64,000 nucleotides of DNA, taken from NCBI RefSeq assembly GCF_030486595.1, contig NZ_JAUJZH010000025.1, forward strand, positions 1 to 64,000, in the 5' to 3' direction. The position numbers and the translations under genes are program-made. Shown one piece after another: positions 1 to 8,240 of the stretch; within the stretch, counting starts at the first letter, position 1; each line of letters begins with the position of its first letter. Source of the stretch: Variovorax ginsengisoli. GTDB taxonomy: Bacteria > Pseudomonadota > Gammaproteobacteria > Burkholderiales > Burkholderiaceae_C. Under the pieces are notes generated by a model. It made no database searches. It was not told the DNA's origin and was given only the letters and a program-made list of their open reading frames with translations.

Positions 1-196
1 ACGAAGTGAGGGAGCGTGGGGGTCACCCAGGCCGGCGCCGGGCCGCCCCAAGGCGGCCTGCGGCCCCCTCGGGGGGCAGCGACTACACGAAGTGAGGGAG
101 CGTGGGGGTCACCCAGGCCGGCGCCGGGCCGCCCCAAGGCGGCCTGCGGCCCCCTCGGGGGGCAGCGACTACACGAAGTGAGGGAGCGTGGGGGTC
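1..196. repeat. Tandem 86-bp GC-rich intergenic repeat, locus 1
   Basis: Two full units (1-86 and 87-172) and a partial third (173-196) are virtually identical. Each unit holds stacked dyads: GGCCGCC-CCAA-GGCGGCC, CCCCC-TCG-GGGGG and the block ACGAAGTGAGGGAGCGTGGG. The array ends at the stop codon of the minus-strand SDR gene, so it sits in that gene's 3' flank, where its hairpins could stop transcription. The same core recurs at 14690-14900. Short reading frames across it are products of the repeat and are not called as genes. Confidence 0.9.
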
Positions 197-199
197 AGT

Positions 200-958
200 T
201 CAGCGGGGCGCCAAGCGGATCGCGCCATCGAGGCGGATCACCTCGCCGTTGAGCATGTCGTTCTCGATGATGTGCTTGGCCAGCTTGGCGTAGTCCTCGG
301 GCGTGCCCAGGCGCGAGGGGAAGGGCACGCTGGCGGCCAGCGCGTCCTGCACCTCCTGCGGCATGCCGAACAGCATCGGCGTGCCGAAGATGCCGGGGGC
401 GATCGTCATGTTGCGGATGCCGCTGCGCGCCAGGTCGCGGGCTATCGGCAGGGTCATGCCGACCACGCCGCCCTTCGACGCGCTGTAGGCGGCCTGGCCG
501 ATCTGGCCGTCGTAGGCCGCCACCGAGGCGGTCGAGATCAGCACGCCGCGCTCGCCGGTGGCCTCGGGCTCGTTCCTGGCCATCGCGTCGGCCGCCAGGC
601 GGATCATGTTGAAGCTGCCGATCAGGTTCACGGTGACGGTCTTGCTGAACACCGCCAGCGCGTGCGGGCCATTCTTGCCGACGGTCTTCTCGGCCGGCGC
701 GATGCCGGCGCAGTTGACCAGGCCGACCAGCTTGCCGAGTTGCAGCGCGGCCGCAACCGCGGCCTGGCCGTCGGCTTCCTGGCTGACATCGCACTTGACG
801 AAGACGCCGCCGATGTCCTTGGCGACCGCTTCGCCCTTGTCCGCCTGCATGTCGGCCACGACCACCTTGCCGCCGTTCGCCGCCAGCATCCGCGCCGTGC
901 CTTCGCCCAGGCCCGAAGCGCCGCCCGTCACGATAAAAACCTTGCCGTTGATTTGCAT
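200..958 (-). CDS. SDR family NAD(P)-dependent 3-hydroxyacyl-CoA dehydrogenase-like oxidoreductase
   Basis: A 252-residue classical short-chain dehydrogenase. The Rossmann glycine motif TGGASGLGEG lies near residues 11-20 and the active-site set is a serine in STASVAAY plus YSASK. The sequence resembles the type II 3-hydroxyacyl-CoA dehydrogenase (HSD17B10-like) branch, which oxidises 3-hydroxyacyl-CoA or 2-methyl-3-hydroxybutyryl-CoA during fatty-acid or isoleucine breakdown; the exact substrate is inferred. The ATG at 958 is chosen over the TTG at 970 because GGAG lies 6 bases upstream of it. It is expressed alone; a terminator for the upstream phasin gene lies between the two. Confidence 0.88.
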   Translation of the reverse strand: MQINGKVFIVTGGASGLGEGTARMLAANGGKVVVADMQADKGEAVAKDIGGVFVKCDVSQEADGQAAVAAALQLGKLVGLVNCAGIAPAEKTVGKNGPHALAVFSKTVTVNLIGSFNMIRLAADAMARNEPEATGERGVLISTASVAAYDGQIGQAAYSASKGGVVGMTLPIARDLARSGIRNMTIAPGIFGTPMLFGMPQEVQDALAASVPFPSRLGTPEDYAKLAKHIIENDMLNGEVIRLDGAIRLAPR

Positions 959-1008
959 GCCGATCTCCAAATGGTGTGGCAGCCATTATCGAAGACCCGA
1001 TCGGCCAC

Positions 1009-1038
1009 AAAAAAAGGCCCCGTCCGGAGACGGGGCCC
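1009..1038 (-). terminator. Rho-independent terminator of the phasin gene
   Basis: On the minus strand a 9-bp stem (GGCCCCGTC / GACGGGGCC, loop of 4) is followed by seven T residues. It lies about 60 bp after the phasin stop codon. Confidence 0.88.
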
Positions 1039-1100
1039 TGAATTGGATCCCGAAGGACCCAAGGAGACAATCGCGGCCCGCTCGAGCGGGCCTGAAATGC

Positions 1101-1658
1101 TTAGCGCTTGCGCGTGGCGGTCTGGGCGGTGCTCTTGGCAGCGTTCACGGCGGTGGTCTGCACGGCCTGGAAGTTGGCTTCGGCGACGTCGGAGGCTTGC
1201 TTGACAGCCTTTTGCACCGATTCGAAGGCGTTGTTGGCGGCAGCCACGGCGCTCTTCATGACGGCGACGGCGGTTTCCGAGCCGGCCGGGGCGTTCTTGG
1301 CGGCGCTGTCGACCAGGCCGACGAAGGCTTGCTGGGCTTCAGCGGCCTTGACTTCGAAAGCCTTGGTGAACTCGGCGCTGGTGCCTTGGGCGATGTCGTA
1401 CAGGTGACGGCTGTAGGCAGCGGTCTTTTCAGCCAGGGGCTGGAACAGGCTGGCTTGCAGCGTCAGCAGCTCTTGCGCATCCTTGACGCTCAGCAGGGCC
1501 TGGCTGGTGCCGGCGGCTTCGGTCAGGGCGGCCTTGGAAGCGGTGACGTTGAGTTCGACCAGCTTTTCGACGCCTTCGAAGGCCTTGGTGGTCAGGCCGA
1601 ACAGGGTTTCGAGGTTGGCTTTTTGCGAAGAAATGATTTGGTCGGCGGTGAGGGCCAT
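1101..1658 (-). CDS. Phasin family protein (PHA granule-associated)
   Basis: A 185-residue, alanine-rich, largely helical protein of the phasin_2 family, with the N-terminal pattern ISSQKANLETLFGLT typical of betaproteobacterial PhaP. Phasins coat polyhydroxyalkanoate granules in the cytoplasm and control their size and number. The start at 1658 is chosen because GGAG lies 7 bases upstream; an in-frame ATT/ATG extension to 1694 has no such site. The C-terminus is basic (TATRKR). It has its own terminator and stands alone, which suggests separate control, as is usual for phasins. The presence of PHA metabolism elsewhere in the genome is inferred. Confidence 0.9.
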   Translation of the reverse strand: MALTADQIISSQKANLETLFGLTTKAFEGVEKLVELNVTASKAALTEAAGTSQALLSVKDAQELLTLQASLFQPLAEKTAAYSRHLYDIAQGTSAEFTKAFEVKAAEAQQAFVGLVDSAAKNAPAGSETAVAVMKSAVAAANNAFESVQKAVKQASDVAEANFQAVQTTAVNAAKSTAQTATRKR

Positions 1659-1894
1659 GGTGGTGCTCCGGTTGAATTGAAAATGTTGATTCACGCTTGA
1701 GCTGCCCCTTCACTTATGTTGCGGTGCAGCATGGCCTCAAGTATAAGCAGCCACGCGTTCTGGACAAGGGGTTTTTATTGCGCTGCAGCAATTTAGAACG
1801 TGTTTTCTAAAAACTTGTCCATGGGAATGTTCCGAAGGCGTTGCATTCGATTTCCGCCAGGATCGCCGAGACGGCGCTGGCAGAATGCCGCGCC

Positions 1895-2332
1895 ATGAGC
1901 GCTGTTCGACCGACCCCTCAATCCCGCAGCGGCTACCGCTGCTTTCGGCGCATCCAGACGCGCTGGGCCGACAACGACATGTACGGCCACGTCAACAACG
2001 TCGTCTACTACGCCTGGTTCGACACGGCGGTGAATACGCTGCTGATCGAGCGCGGGGCGCTCGACATCCACCAGGGCGCGACGATCGGCTTCGTGGTCGA
2101 GACCCAGTGCCACTATTTCGCCCCGCTGGCTTTCCCGCAGACCGTCGAGGCTGGGATCCGGGTGGCGCATGCCGGCACTTCGAGCGTGCGCTACGAGATT
2201 GCGTTGTTCGCCGAGGGCGCCGAGACAGCCGCGGCGCAAGGCCATTTCGTCCATGTGTACGTCGACCGCGAATCTCAGCGGCCGGTGAAGCTGCCGGCCG
2301 CCCTTAGAGCCGTGGTGGACGAGCTCAAATAA
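1895..2332 (+). CDS. Acyl-CoA thioesterase, 4-hydroxybenzoyl-CoA thioesterase/YbgC-like hotdog family
   Basis: A 145-residue single hotdog domain. The signature RWADNDMYGHVNNVVYY (near residues 24-40) holds the conserved Asp and the GHVNN helix start of the 4HBT family. Such enzymes hydrolyse acyl-CoA thioesters in the cytoplasm; the chain preference cannot be read from sequence. The start at 1895 is preferred over the upstream in-frame ATG at 1841, which would add 18 residues without similarity to the fold; no strong ribosome site decides between them. It diverges from the phasin gene and converges on the small periplasmic protein gene. Confidence 0.86.
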   Translation: MSAVRPTPQSRSGYRCFRRIQTRWADNDMYGHVNNVVYYAWFDTAVNTLLIERGALDIHQGATIGFVVETQCHYFAPLAFPQTVEAGIRVAHAGTSSVRYEIALFAEGAETAAAQGHFVHVYVDRESQRPVKLPAALRAVVDELK

Positions 2333-2337
2333 CGAAA

Positions 2338-2364
2338 CCCCCTGCCAGGGTTCCCGGCAGGGGG
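2338..2364. terminator. GC-rich hairpin between convergent genes, possible bidirectional terminator
   Basis: CCCCCTGCC and GGCAGGGGG form a 9-bp stem with a 9-base loop directly after the thioesterase stop codon. On the minus strand the stem is followed by TTTCGTTATTT, so it could end the opposing gene; on the plus strand there is no T run. Confidence 0.55.
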
Positions 2365-2401
2365 TAGATGGCGACGAAAAATCAGCCAGCCCAGGGGCGC
2401 G

Positions 2402-2803
2402 TTACATCTTCATGGCCTTGATTTCGGCCTTGCCCTTGGCTTCATCGGCCTTGGCCTGCTTCTCGCAAGCGCTCTTGGCATCGCTCTTCAGGTCGTCGCA
2501 CTTTTCCTTGGCGACTTCGTAGTTGGCCTTGACCTTCTCTTCAGCCACGTTGCGGGCGTGCGCCGGGCTCGGCTTGTATTGCTGTTCGAGTTCGGCCTTG
2601 GCGACGTTCTCCTGGCCCTTGGCTTCCTTCTCGCAGACGTCCTTGGCGTTGTCCTTCAAGGTGTCGCACTTCGCCTTGGCGACCTTGTAGTCGGCCTCGA
2701 TCTTCTCCTTGGCGACCTTGTATTCGTCCTGCGTCATCGCGCTGGCCTGGCCGGCGACGAAACAGGTGGACGCGATCGCGAGCATGAGCAGATGTTTTTT
2801 CAT
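2402..2803 (-). CDS. Hypothetical periplasmic protein with Lys/Glu/Cys-rich repeats
   Basis: A 133-residue protein with a signal peptide (MKKHLLMLAIAST...GQASA, cleavage near residue 23). The mature part is highly charged and has two similar helical segments, each with a pair of cysteines (AKCDTLKDNAKDVCEKEAK and EKCDDLKSDAKSACEKQAK). The cysteine spacing suggests a disulfide in each helical hairpin. Similar proteins are often labelled TolA-like only because of composition; I do not assign a function. It lies just downstream of a CsbD gene, a common stress-linked context, so an envelope-stress role is a weak inference. The start is the Met before the Lys-Lys of the signal peptide. Confidence 0.72.
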   Translation of the reverse strand: MKKHLLMLAIASTCFVAGQASAMTQDEYKVAKEKIEADYKVAKAKCDTLKDNAKDVCEKEAKGQENVAKAELEQQYKPSPAHARNVAEEKVKANYEVAKEKCDDLKSDAKSACEKQAKADEAKGKAEIKAMKM

Positions 2804-2846
2804 TTGGATTCTCCAGAGTTGTGATGGGGTGGGATCGGGTGGGGCG

Positions 2847-3080
2847 TCAGACGCGTTCCATCCAGATCGCAGCGGGGGTGCGGCCATCGCGGCTTTCCCA
2901 GTCGGAAACCTGCTTTTCGGCCTCGTCGCGGCTGATGCCGTGGCGTTCCTGGATGCGACCGAGCAGCTGGTCGCGCTTGCCGGCGATGACGTCGAAATCG
3001 TCGTCGGTCAGCTTGCCCCATTGCTCTTTGATCTTGCCCTTGAACTGCTTCCAGTTGCCTTCGACGGTGTCTTTGTTCAT
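2847..3080 (-). CDS. CsbD family stress-response protein
   Basis: A 77-residue protein with the CsbD signature MNKDTVEGNWKQFKGKIKEQ at the N-terminus and KLTDDDFDVIAGKRDQLLG after it. CsbD proteins are small, soluble, general-stress proteins of unknown biochemical action. A good ribosome site (GGAGA) precedes the ATG. Transcription continues toward the charged periplasmic protein gene 43 bp further on, so the two are probably cotranscribed. Confidence 0.9.
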   Translation of the reverse strand: MNKDTVEGNWKQFKGKIKEQWGKLTDDDFDVIAGKRDQLLGRIQERHGISRDEAEKQVSDWESRDGRTPAAIWMERV

Positions 3081-3267
3081 GACGTATCTCCTTCAGCTTC
3101 AGATGGTTGCTCGCCGGTCGCATCGCTCGCTGGCCGGCGTGGAGACACTGTCGCGTGGGGCCGCCGTCGCCCCGGTAGGACGCCCGGGGAAGGGGCCGTA
3201 GGCACTTGCCGACGCCGCCCGTGATAATCGAACGCACACCGAAATCCGGAGACCAGCGCGCCGCACC

Positions 3268-4485
3268 ATGATCATTCACAGCCTGCTCGATACCGACCTC
3301 TACAAGTTCACGATGATGCAGGTGGTCCTGCACCATTTCCCGGGCGCGCGGGTTGAGTACCGCTTCAAGTGCCGCAACCCCGGCATCGACCTGGCGCGCT
3401 TCGCCGTCCAGATCCGCGAAGAGGTGCGGCATCTCTGCTCGCTGCAGTTCCGCGAACCCGAGCTGAGCTACCTGCGCTCGATGCGCTTCATCAAGAGCGA
3501 CTTCGTCGACTTCCTCGGGCTGTTCAGGCTCAACGAGAAGTACATCGACATCGTTCCCCAGCCCTCGGGCGAGCTCGAGATCAGCATCAAGGGGCCGTGG
3601 CTGCACACCATCCTGTTCGAGATCCCGGTGCTGGCGATCGTCAACGAGGTGTACTTCCGCAATACCCAGCCCCAGCCCGACCTGGCCGAGGGCCGGCGCC
3701 GGCTCGAAACCAAGATCGCCCAGCTCCAGGACGACCGGCTGGCCGACCTCAAGATCGCCGACTACGGCACCCGCCGGCGCTTCTCGAAGGACTGGCACGA
3801 AGAGGTGCTGCGCACGCTGGTCAGCCGGCTTGGCGCGGTCACGGCGCCGGCGCCGCTGCACGCGATGTCGAAGCTGCCGCAGCTCGCTGGCACCAGCAAC
3901 GTGCTGTACGCCATGAAGCTCGGCCTGATTCCGCTCGGCACCATGGCGCACGAATACCTGCAGGCCTGCCAGGCGCTCGGCCCCCGGCTGCGCGACAGCC
4001 AGGTCTTCGGCTTCGAATCGTGGGCCCGGGAATACCGCGGCGACCTCGGCATCGCGCTGTCGGACGTCTACGGCATGAGCGCCTTCCTGCGCGACTTCGA
4101 CCTCTATTTCTGCAAGCTCTTCGACGGTGCGCGCCACGACAGCGGTGACCCATTCCAGTGGGGCGAGCGCATGCTGGCCCACTACCTCGCGAGCCGGGTC
4201 GACCCCCTGACCAAGACCCTGATCTTCAGCGACGGCCTCACGGTGCCCAAGACCATCGAGCTGTACCAGCAGTTCCGCGGCCGCTGCCAGCTGGCCTTCG
4301 GCATCGGCACCAACCTGACCAACGACCTCGGCTACGAGCCGCTGCAGATCGTCATCAAGATGATCCGCTGCAACGACCAGCCGGTGGCCAAGTTGTCCGA
4401 CACGCCGTCCAAGAACATGTGCGAGGACGAACGCTACCTGGCCTACCTGCGGCAGGTCTTCGAGATCGAGCAGCCTGCGGCATGA
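3268..4485 (+). CDS. pncB: Nicotinate phosphoribosyltransferase
   Basis: A 405-residue enzyme of NAD salvage. It joins nicotinate and PRPP, driven by ATP, to give nicotinate mononucleotide. The N-terminus LLDTDLYKFTMMQ is the family signature for the start of the fold, and the segments SDGLTVPKTIELYQQF and FGIGTNLTNDLG match the phosphate-binding barrel. Its length matches the E. coli type. GGAGA lies upstream of the ATG. The stop overlaps the next start (ATGA), so it is translationally coupled to the antiporter gene. Confidence 0.96.
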   Translation: MIIHSLLDTDLYKFTMMQVVLHHFPGARVEYRFKCRNPGIDLARFAVQIREEVRHLCSLQFREPELSYLRSMRFIKSDFVDFLGLFRLNEKYIDIVPQPSGELEISIKGPWLHTILFEIPVLAIVNEVYFRNTQPQPDLAEGRRRLETKIAQLQDDRLADLKIADYGTRRRFSKDWHEEVLRTLVSRLGAVTAPAPLHAMSKLPQLAGTSNVLYAMKLGLIPLGTMAHEYLQACQALGPRLRDSQVFGFESWAREYRGDLGIALSDVYGMSAFLRDFDLYFCKLFDGARHDSGDPFQWGERMLAHYLASRVDPLTKTLIFSDGLTVPKTIELYQQFRGRCQLAFGIGTNLTNDLGYEPLQIVIKMIRCNDQPVAKLSDTPSKNMCEDERYLAYLRQVFEIEQPAA

Positions 4486-5912
4486 GGGCGCCGATCCGCT
4501 GCGGCCGCTGGCTGCGAATCGGGGTGGCCGGTGCGTCGACCCTGGCGTTTCCGGCGCTTGCCGCCGCCGCCGAGTTCGACGGCGGCAGCCTGTCGCCGCT
4601 GTGGGGCCTGCCCTTCGCCGGCATCCTGTTGTCGATCGCGCTGCTGCCGCTGCTGGCGCCGTCGTTCTGGCACCACCACTACGGCAAGGTGTCGGCCGCC
4701 TGGTCGCTGGCCTTCCTGCTGCCCTTCGGGCTGATTTACGGCGCCCCGCAGGCCGGGGCCCAGCTGGTCCATGCGCTGGTGGCCGAGTACATCCCGTTCA
4801 TCATCCTGCTCGCGGCCCTGTTCGCGGTCGCCGGCGGCATCCACATCCGCGGCAACCTGCGCGGCTCGGCCGGCCTGAACACCGCGATCCTCGCGATCGG
4901 CGCGGTGCTCGCCAGCCTGATGGGGACCACCGGCGCCTCGATGCTGCTGATCCGGCCGCTGATCCGTGCCAACGACGACCGCAAGCACAAGGTGCACGTG
5001 GTCGTGTTCTTCATCTTCATCGTCTCGAACGTCGGCGGCTCGCTGACGCCGCTGGGCGATCCGCCGCTGTTCCTCGGCTTCCTCAAGGGCGTCGATTTCT
5101 TCTGGACCGCGAAGAACATCTTTCCCGACACGCTGTTCGTGGTCGGCGCGCTGCTGGCCCTGTTCTATGCGCTCGACCGCTGGTACTTCCGCCACGAAGG
5201 CGTCACGCCCTTCGACCCGACCCCCGACACCGGCGGCATCGGCTTCGACGGCGCCGTCAACTTCTGGCTGCTGGGCGGCGTGCTCTTCCTGGTGCTGCTG
5301 AGCGGCGTCTGGAAGTCGCCGCTCGGCTTCGACATCCACGGCACCAGGGTCGGCCTGCCGGGCCTGGTGCGCGATGTCGGGCTGGTGGCGCTGACCTTGC
5401 TGTCGCTCAAGCTCACCGCGCCCAAGGTCCATGCCGACAACCAGTTCGGCTGGGGCCCGATGGCCGAGGTGGCCAAGCTGTTCGCGGGCATCTTCCTGAC
5501 CATCGTGCCGGTGATCGCGATGCTGAAGGCCGGCCTCCATGGCCCGTTCGGCGCCATCGTCTCGGCCGTCACCCGGCCCGACGGCCAACCCGACCCGGCG
5601 ATGTACTTCTGGGCCACCGGCATCCTGAGCTCCTTCCTCGACAATGCGCCGACCTACCTGGTGTTCTTCAACACCGCGGGCGGCGACCCGCAGGCGCTGA
5701 TGACCACCTATGCGACGACACTGGCGGCGATCTCGGCCGGTGCCGTGTTCATGGGCGCCAACACCTACATCGGCAACGCGCCCAACCTGATGGTCAAGGC
5801 CATCGCGGAGAGCCGCGGCGTGCGCATGCCGAGCTTCTTCGGCTACATGCTGTGGTCGGGCGCGATCCTGATCCCGCTGTTCATCCTCACCACCTTCATC
5901 TTCTTCCGCTGA
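4482..5912 (+). CDS. Sodium:proton antiporter / CitMHS-like ion transporter
   Basis: A 476-residue inner-membrane protein with an N-terminal signal-like helix and about a dozen hydrophobic segments. The motifs LTPLGDPPLFLGFLKG and SSFLDNAPTYLVFFN are the paired conserved loops of NhaD-like antiporters in the ion-transporter superfamily. The likely role is Na+/H+ exchange, but homologues are also labelled putative citrate transporters, so the substrate is uncertain. The ATG overlaps the pncB stop by 4 bases and the next gene begins 2 bp after its stop, giving a compact operon. Confidence 0.82.
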   Translation: MRAPIRCGRWLRIGVAGASTLAFPALAAAAEFDGGSLSPLWGLPFAGILLSIALLPLLAPSFWHHHYGKVSAAWSLAFLLPFGLIYGAPQAGAQLVHALVAEYIPFIILLAALFAVAGGIHIRGNLRGSAGLNTAILAIGAVLASLMGTTGASMLLIRPLIRANDDRKHKVHVVVFFIFIVSNVGGSLTPLGDPPLFLGFLKGVDFFWTAKNIFPDTLFVVGALLALFYALDRWYFRHEGVTPFDPTPDTGGIGFDGAVNFWLLGGVLFLVLLSGVWKSPLGFDIHGTRVGLPGLVRDVGLVALTLLSLKLTAPKVHADNQFGWGPMAEVAKLFAGIFLTIVPVIAMLKAGLHGPFGAIVSAVTRPDGQPDPAMYFWATGILSSFLDNAPTYLVFFNTAGGDPQALMTTYATTLAAISAGAVFMGANTYIGNAPNLMVKAIAESRGVRMPSFFGYMLWSGAILIPLFILTTFIFFR

Positions 5913-5914
5913 CC

Positions 5915-6901
5915 ATGACCCAAGCCAAAGTCCTCGTCGCCCGCTCGATCTTCCCCGAGACCATCGCCCGGCTCCAGGCCCACTTCGACGTCGAGGCCAA
6001 CCAGGCCGACGACGACTGGAGCGCGGCCCAGCTGATCGAGAAGCTGCAGGGCAAGCAGGGCGTCTTCACCACCGGCAGCGAGCGCATCGACGCCGCGCTG
6101 CTCGCGGCCTGCCCCGACCTGAAGATCTGCGCCAACATGGCCGTGGGCTACAACAACTTCGACCTCGACGCCATGACCGCGCGCGGCGTGCTGGGCACCA
6201 ATGCGCCCGACGTGCTGACCGAGACCACGGCTGACTTCGGCTTCGCGCTGCTGATGGCCACGGCGCGGCGGATTGCCGAAAGCGAGCATTTCCTGCGCGC
6301 AGGCCAGTGGAAGAAGTGGCGCTACGACATGTTCTCGGGCTCCGACATCCATGGCTCCACGCTCGGCATCATCGGCATGGGACGCATCGGGCAGGGCATC
6401 GCGAAGCGCGGTGCGCTCGGCTTCGGCATGAAGGTGATCTATCACAACCGTTCGCGGCTCGATGCCGCGCTCGAAGCCGAGTGCAAGGCCAGCTACGTCG
6501 GCAAGGAAGAGCTCCTCAAGACTGCTGACCACGTCGTCCTGGTGGTGCCCTACACGCCGGCTTCCCACCACACCATCGGCGCCGCCGAACTGGCGCTGAT
6601 GAAGCCGACCGCGACCTTGGTCAACATCGCGCGCGGCGGCATCGTCGACGACGCCGCGCTGGCCGTTGCGCTGCGCGAGCGCCGCATCGCCGCCGCCGGC
6701 CTCGACGTCTTCGAGGGCGAACCCAAGGTGCACCCCGACCTGCTGACCGTTCCCAATGTGGTGCTGACGCCCCACATCGCGAGCGCCACCGTGCCGACCC
6801 GCCGGGCCATGGCCGATCTCGCGGTCGACAACCTGATCGGCTTCCTGGTCGACGGCAAGCCGGTGACGCCGCTGAACCCCGCGGTGCTGGGGGCACGCTG
6901 A
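5915..6901 (+). CDS. D-2-hydroxyacid dehydrogenase (glyoxylate/hydroxypyruvate reductase type)
   Basis: A 328-residue NAD(P)-dependent enzyme. The nucleotide motif GIIGMGRIGQGIAKRG lies in the middle, followed by VNIARGGIVDD with the catalytic Arg, the Glu in DVFEGEP and the catalytic His in LTPHIAS. The set fits GyaR/GhrB-like reductases of glyoxylate and hydroxypyruvate; exact substrate choice is inferred. It starts 2 bp after the antiporter stop. The next gene, rmuC, follows after 4 bp. Confidence 0.9.
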   Translation: MTQAKVLVARSIFPETIARLQAHFDVEANQADDDWSAAQLIEKLQGKQGVFTTGSERIDAALLAACPDLKICANMAVGYNNFDLDAMTARGVLGTNAPDVLTETTADFGFALLMATARRIAESEHFLRAGQWKKWRYDMFSGSDIHGSTLGIIGMGRIGQGIAKRGALGFGMKVIYHNRSRLDAALEAECKASYVGKEELLKTADHVVLVVPYTPASHHTIGAAELALMKPTATLVNIARGGIVDDAALAVALRERRIAAAGLDVFEGEPKVHPDLLTVPNVVLTPHIASATVPTRRAMADLAVDNLIGFLVDGKPVTPLNPAVLGAR

Positions 6902-6905
6902 GCCC

Positions 6906-8240
6906 GTGACCGAGACCTGGATCCTGCTGGCCCTCGCGGCCTTGAATATCGTCCTCCTGCTGTGGCTGCTGCTGCGGCCCGCACCGCCTTCCGACCATTC
7001 GGCGCTTCTGGCCAGCAACGAGCGCATCGAGCGCGAACTGCGCCATGAGATCGGCGAATCGTCGCGCGGCGCGCGCCAGGAAAGCGCGCAGGCCTTCGCC
7101 ACCTTCCAGCGCGCCTTGCTGCACCAGGGGGCGGAGTCCACGCGCACCCAGAACGCCCAGATCGACGCCTTCGCGCAGCAGCTCGCGCTGTTGCAGAAGA
7201 CGCTCGCCGACACCCTCCACACCCAGCTCCAGGGGCTGTCCGAGTCCAATGCCCGCCGGCTCGCCGAAGTGCGCGCGACGATGGAAACCCAGCTCGCGCA
7301 GCTGCAGCAGAGCAACACCGCCAAGCTCGACGAGATGCGCCAGACCGTCGACGAGAAGCTGCAGAGCACGCTCGAGGCGCGGCTCGGCGAGAGCTTCAAG
7401 CAGGTGGCCGAGCGGCTCGAGCAGGTGCACAAGGGGCTGGGCGAGATGCAGTCGCTGGCGGTGGGCGTCGGGAGCCTCCAGCGGGTGCTGACCAACGTCA
7501 AGACCCGCGGCGTGTTCGGCGAAGTGCAGCTCGAGGCGTTGCTCGAGCAGGTGCTGACGGCCGAGCAGTTCGCCCGCCAGGTCGAGACCAAGCCGCGCAG
7601 CGGCCAGCGGGTCGATTTCGCGGTCCGCTTCCCGGGCCGCGGCGGCGACGGCGCGCCGGTCTGGCTGCCGATCGACGCCAAGTTTCCGCGCGACGACTAC
7701 GAGCGCCTGATCGACGCCCACGAGCGGGCCGACGCAGCGGCCGCCGAGCTGGCCGCCAAGGCGCTCGAGGCGCGCATCCGCAGCGAGGCCAAGTCGATCG
7801 CCGACAACTACCTGGCGGCGCCGCACACCACCGATTTCGCGATCCTGTTCCTGCCGGTCGAGAGCCTCTACGCCGAGGTGCTGCGCCGGCCGGGCCTGAT
7901 GGATGCCATCCAGCGCCAGCATCGCGTGACGCTGGCCGGCCCGACCACGCTGTTGGCCATGCTCAACAGCCTGCACATGGGCTTTCGCACGCTGGCGCTG
8001 GAGCACCAGGCGTCCGAGGTCTGGAAGGTGCTGGGCGCGGTCAAGACCGAATTCGAGCGCTACGGCGAATGGGTGTCGCGCATCAAGGAGCAGGTGGCCA
8101 AGGCTTCCGACACGCTCGACAAGGCCGACACCCGGGCCCGGCAGATGCGGCTGGCGCTGCGCAAGGTCGAGGCGCTGCCCGAGGCGCAGACCCAGGCCTT
8201 ACTGCCGCAGGTCGACGACGAGGACGCCGCCGCCCCGTGA
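6906..8240 (+). CDS. rmuC: DNA recombination protein RmuC
   Basis: A 444-residue protein with an N-terminal membrane anchor (WILLALAALNIVLLLWLLL, residues 4-22), a long predicted coiled coil to about residue 190 rich in Gln/Glu, then the RmuC nuclease-like domain (DFAVRFPGR, LPIDAKFPRDDYERL, FLPVESLYAEVL). RmuC limits DNA inversion between short inverted repeats. The start is GTG. The stop codon overlaps the GTG of the next gene. Confidence 0.94.
   Translation: MTETWILLALAALNIVLLLWLLLRPAPPSDHSALLASNERIERELRHEIGESSRGARQESAQAFATFQRALLHQGAESTRTQNAQIDAFAQQLALLQKTLADTLHTQLQGLSESNARRLAEVRATMETQLAQLQQSNTAKLDEMRQTVDEKLQSTLEARLGESFKQVAERLEQVHKGLGEMQSLAVGVGSLQRVLTNVKTRGVFGEVQLEALLEQVLTAEQFARQVETKPRSGQRVDFAVRFPGRGGDGAPVWLPIDAKFPRDDYERLIDAHERADAAAAELAAKALEARIRSEAKSIADNYLAAPHTTDFAILFLPVESLYAEVLRRPGLMDAIQRQHRVTLAGPTTLLAMLNSLHMGFRTLALEHQASEVWKVLGAVKTEFERYGEWVSRIKEQVAKASDTLDKADTRARQMRLALRKVEALPEAQTQALLPQVDDEDAAAP

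Noticed and set aside
1..196. CRISPR array
   Set aside because: The repeated units are contiguous, without unique spacers, and no cas genes are present.
188..1204. A 338-residue plus-strand frame over the SDR gene
   Set aside because: The minus-strand SDR has a Rossmann motif, YxxxK and a ribosome site; the plus frame has none.
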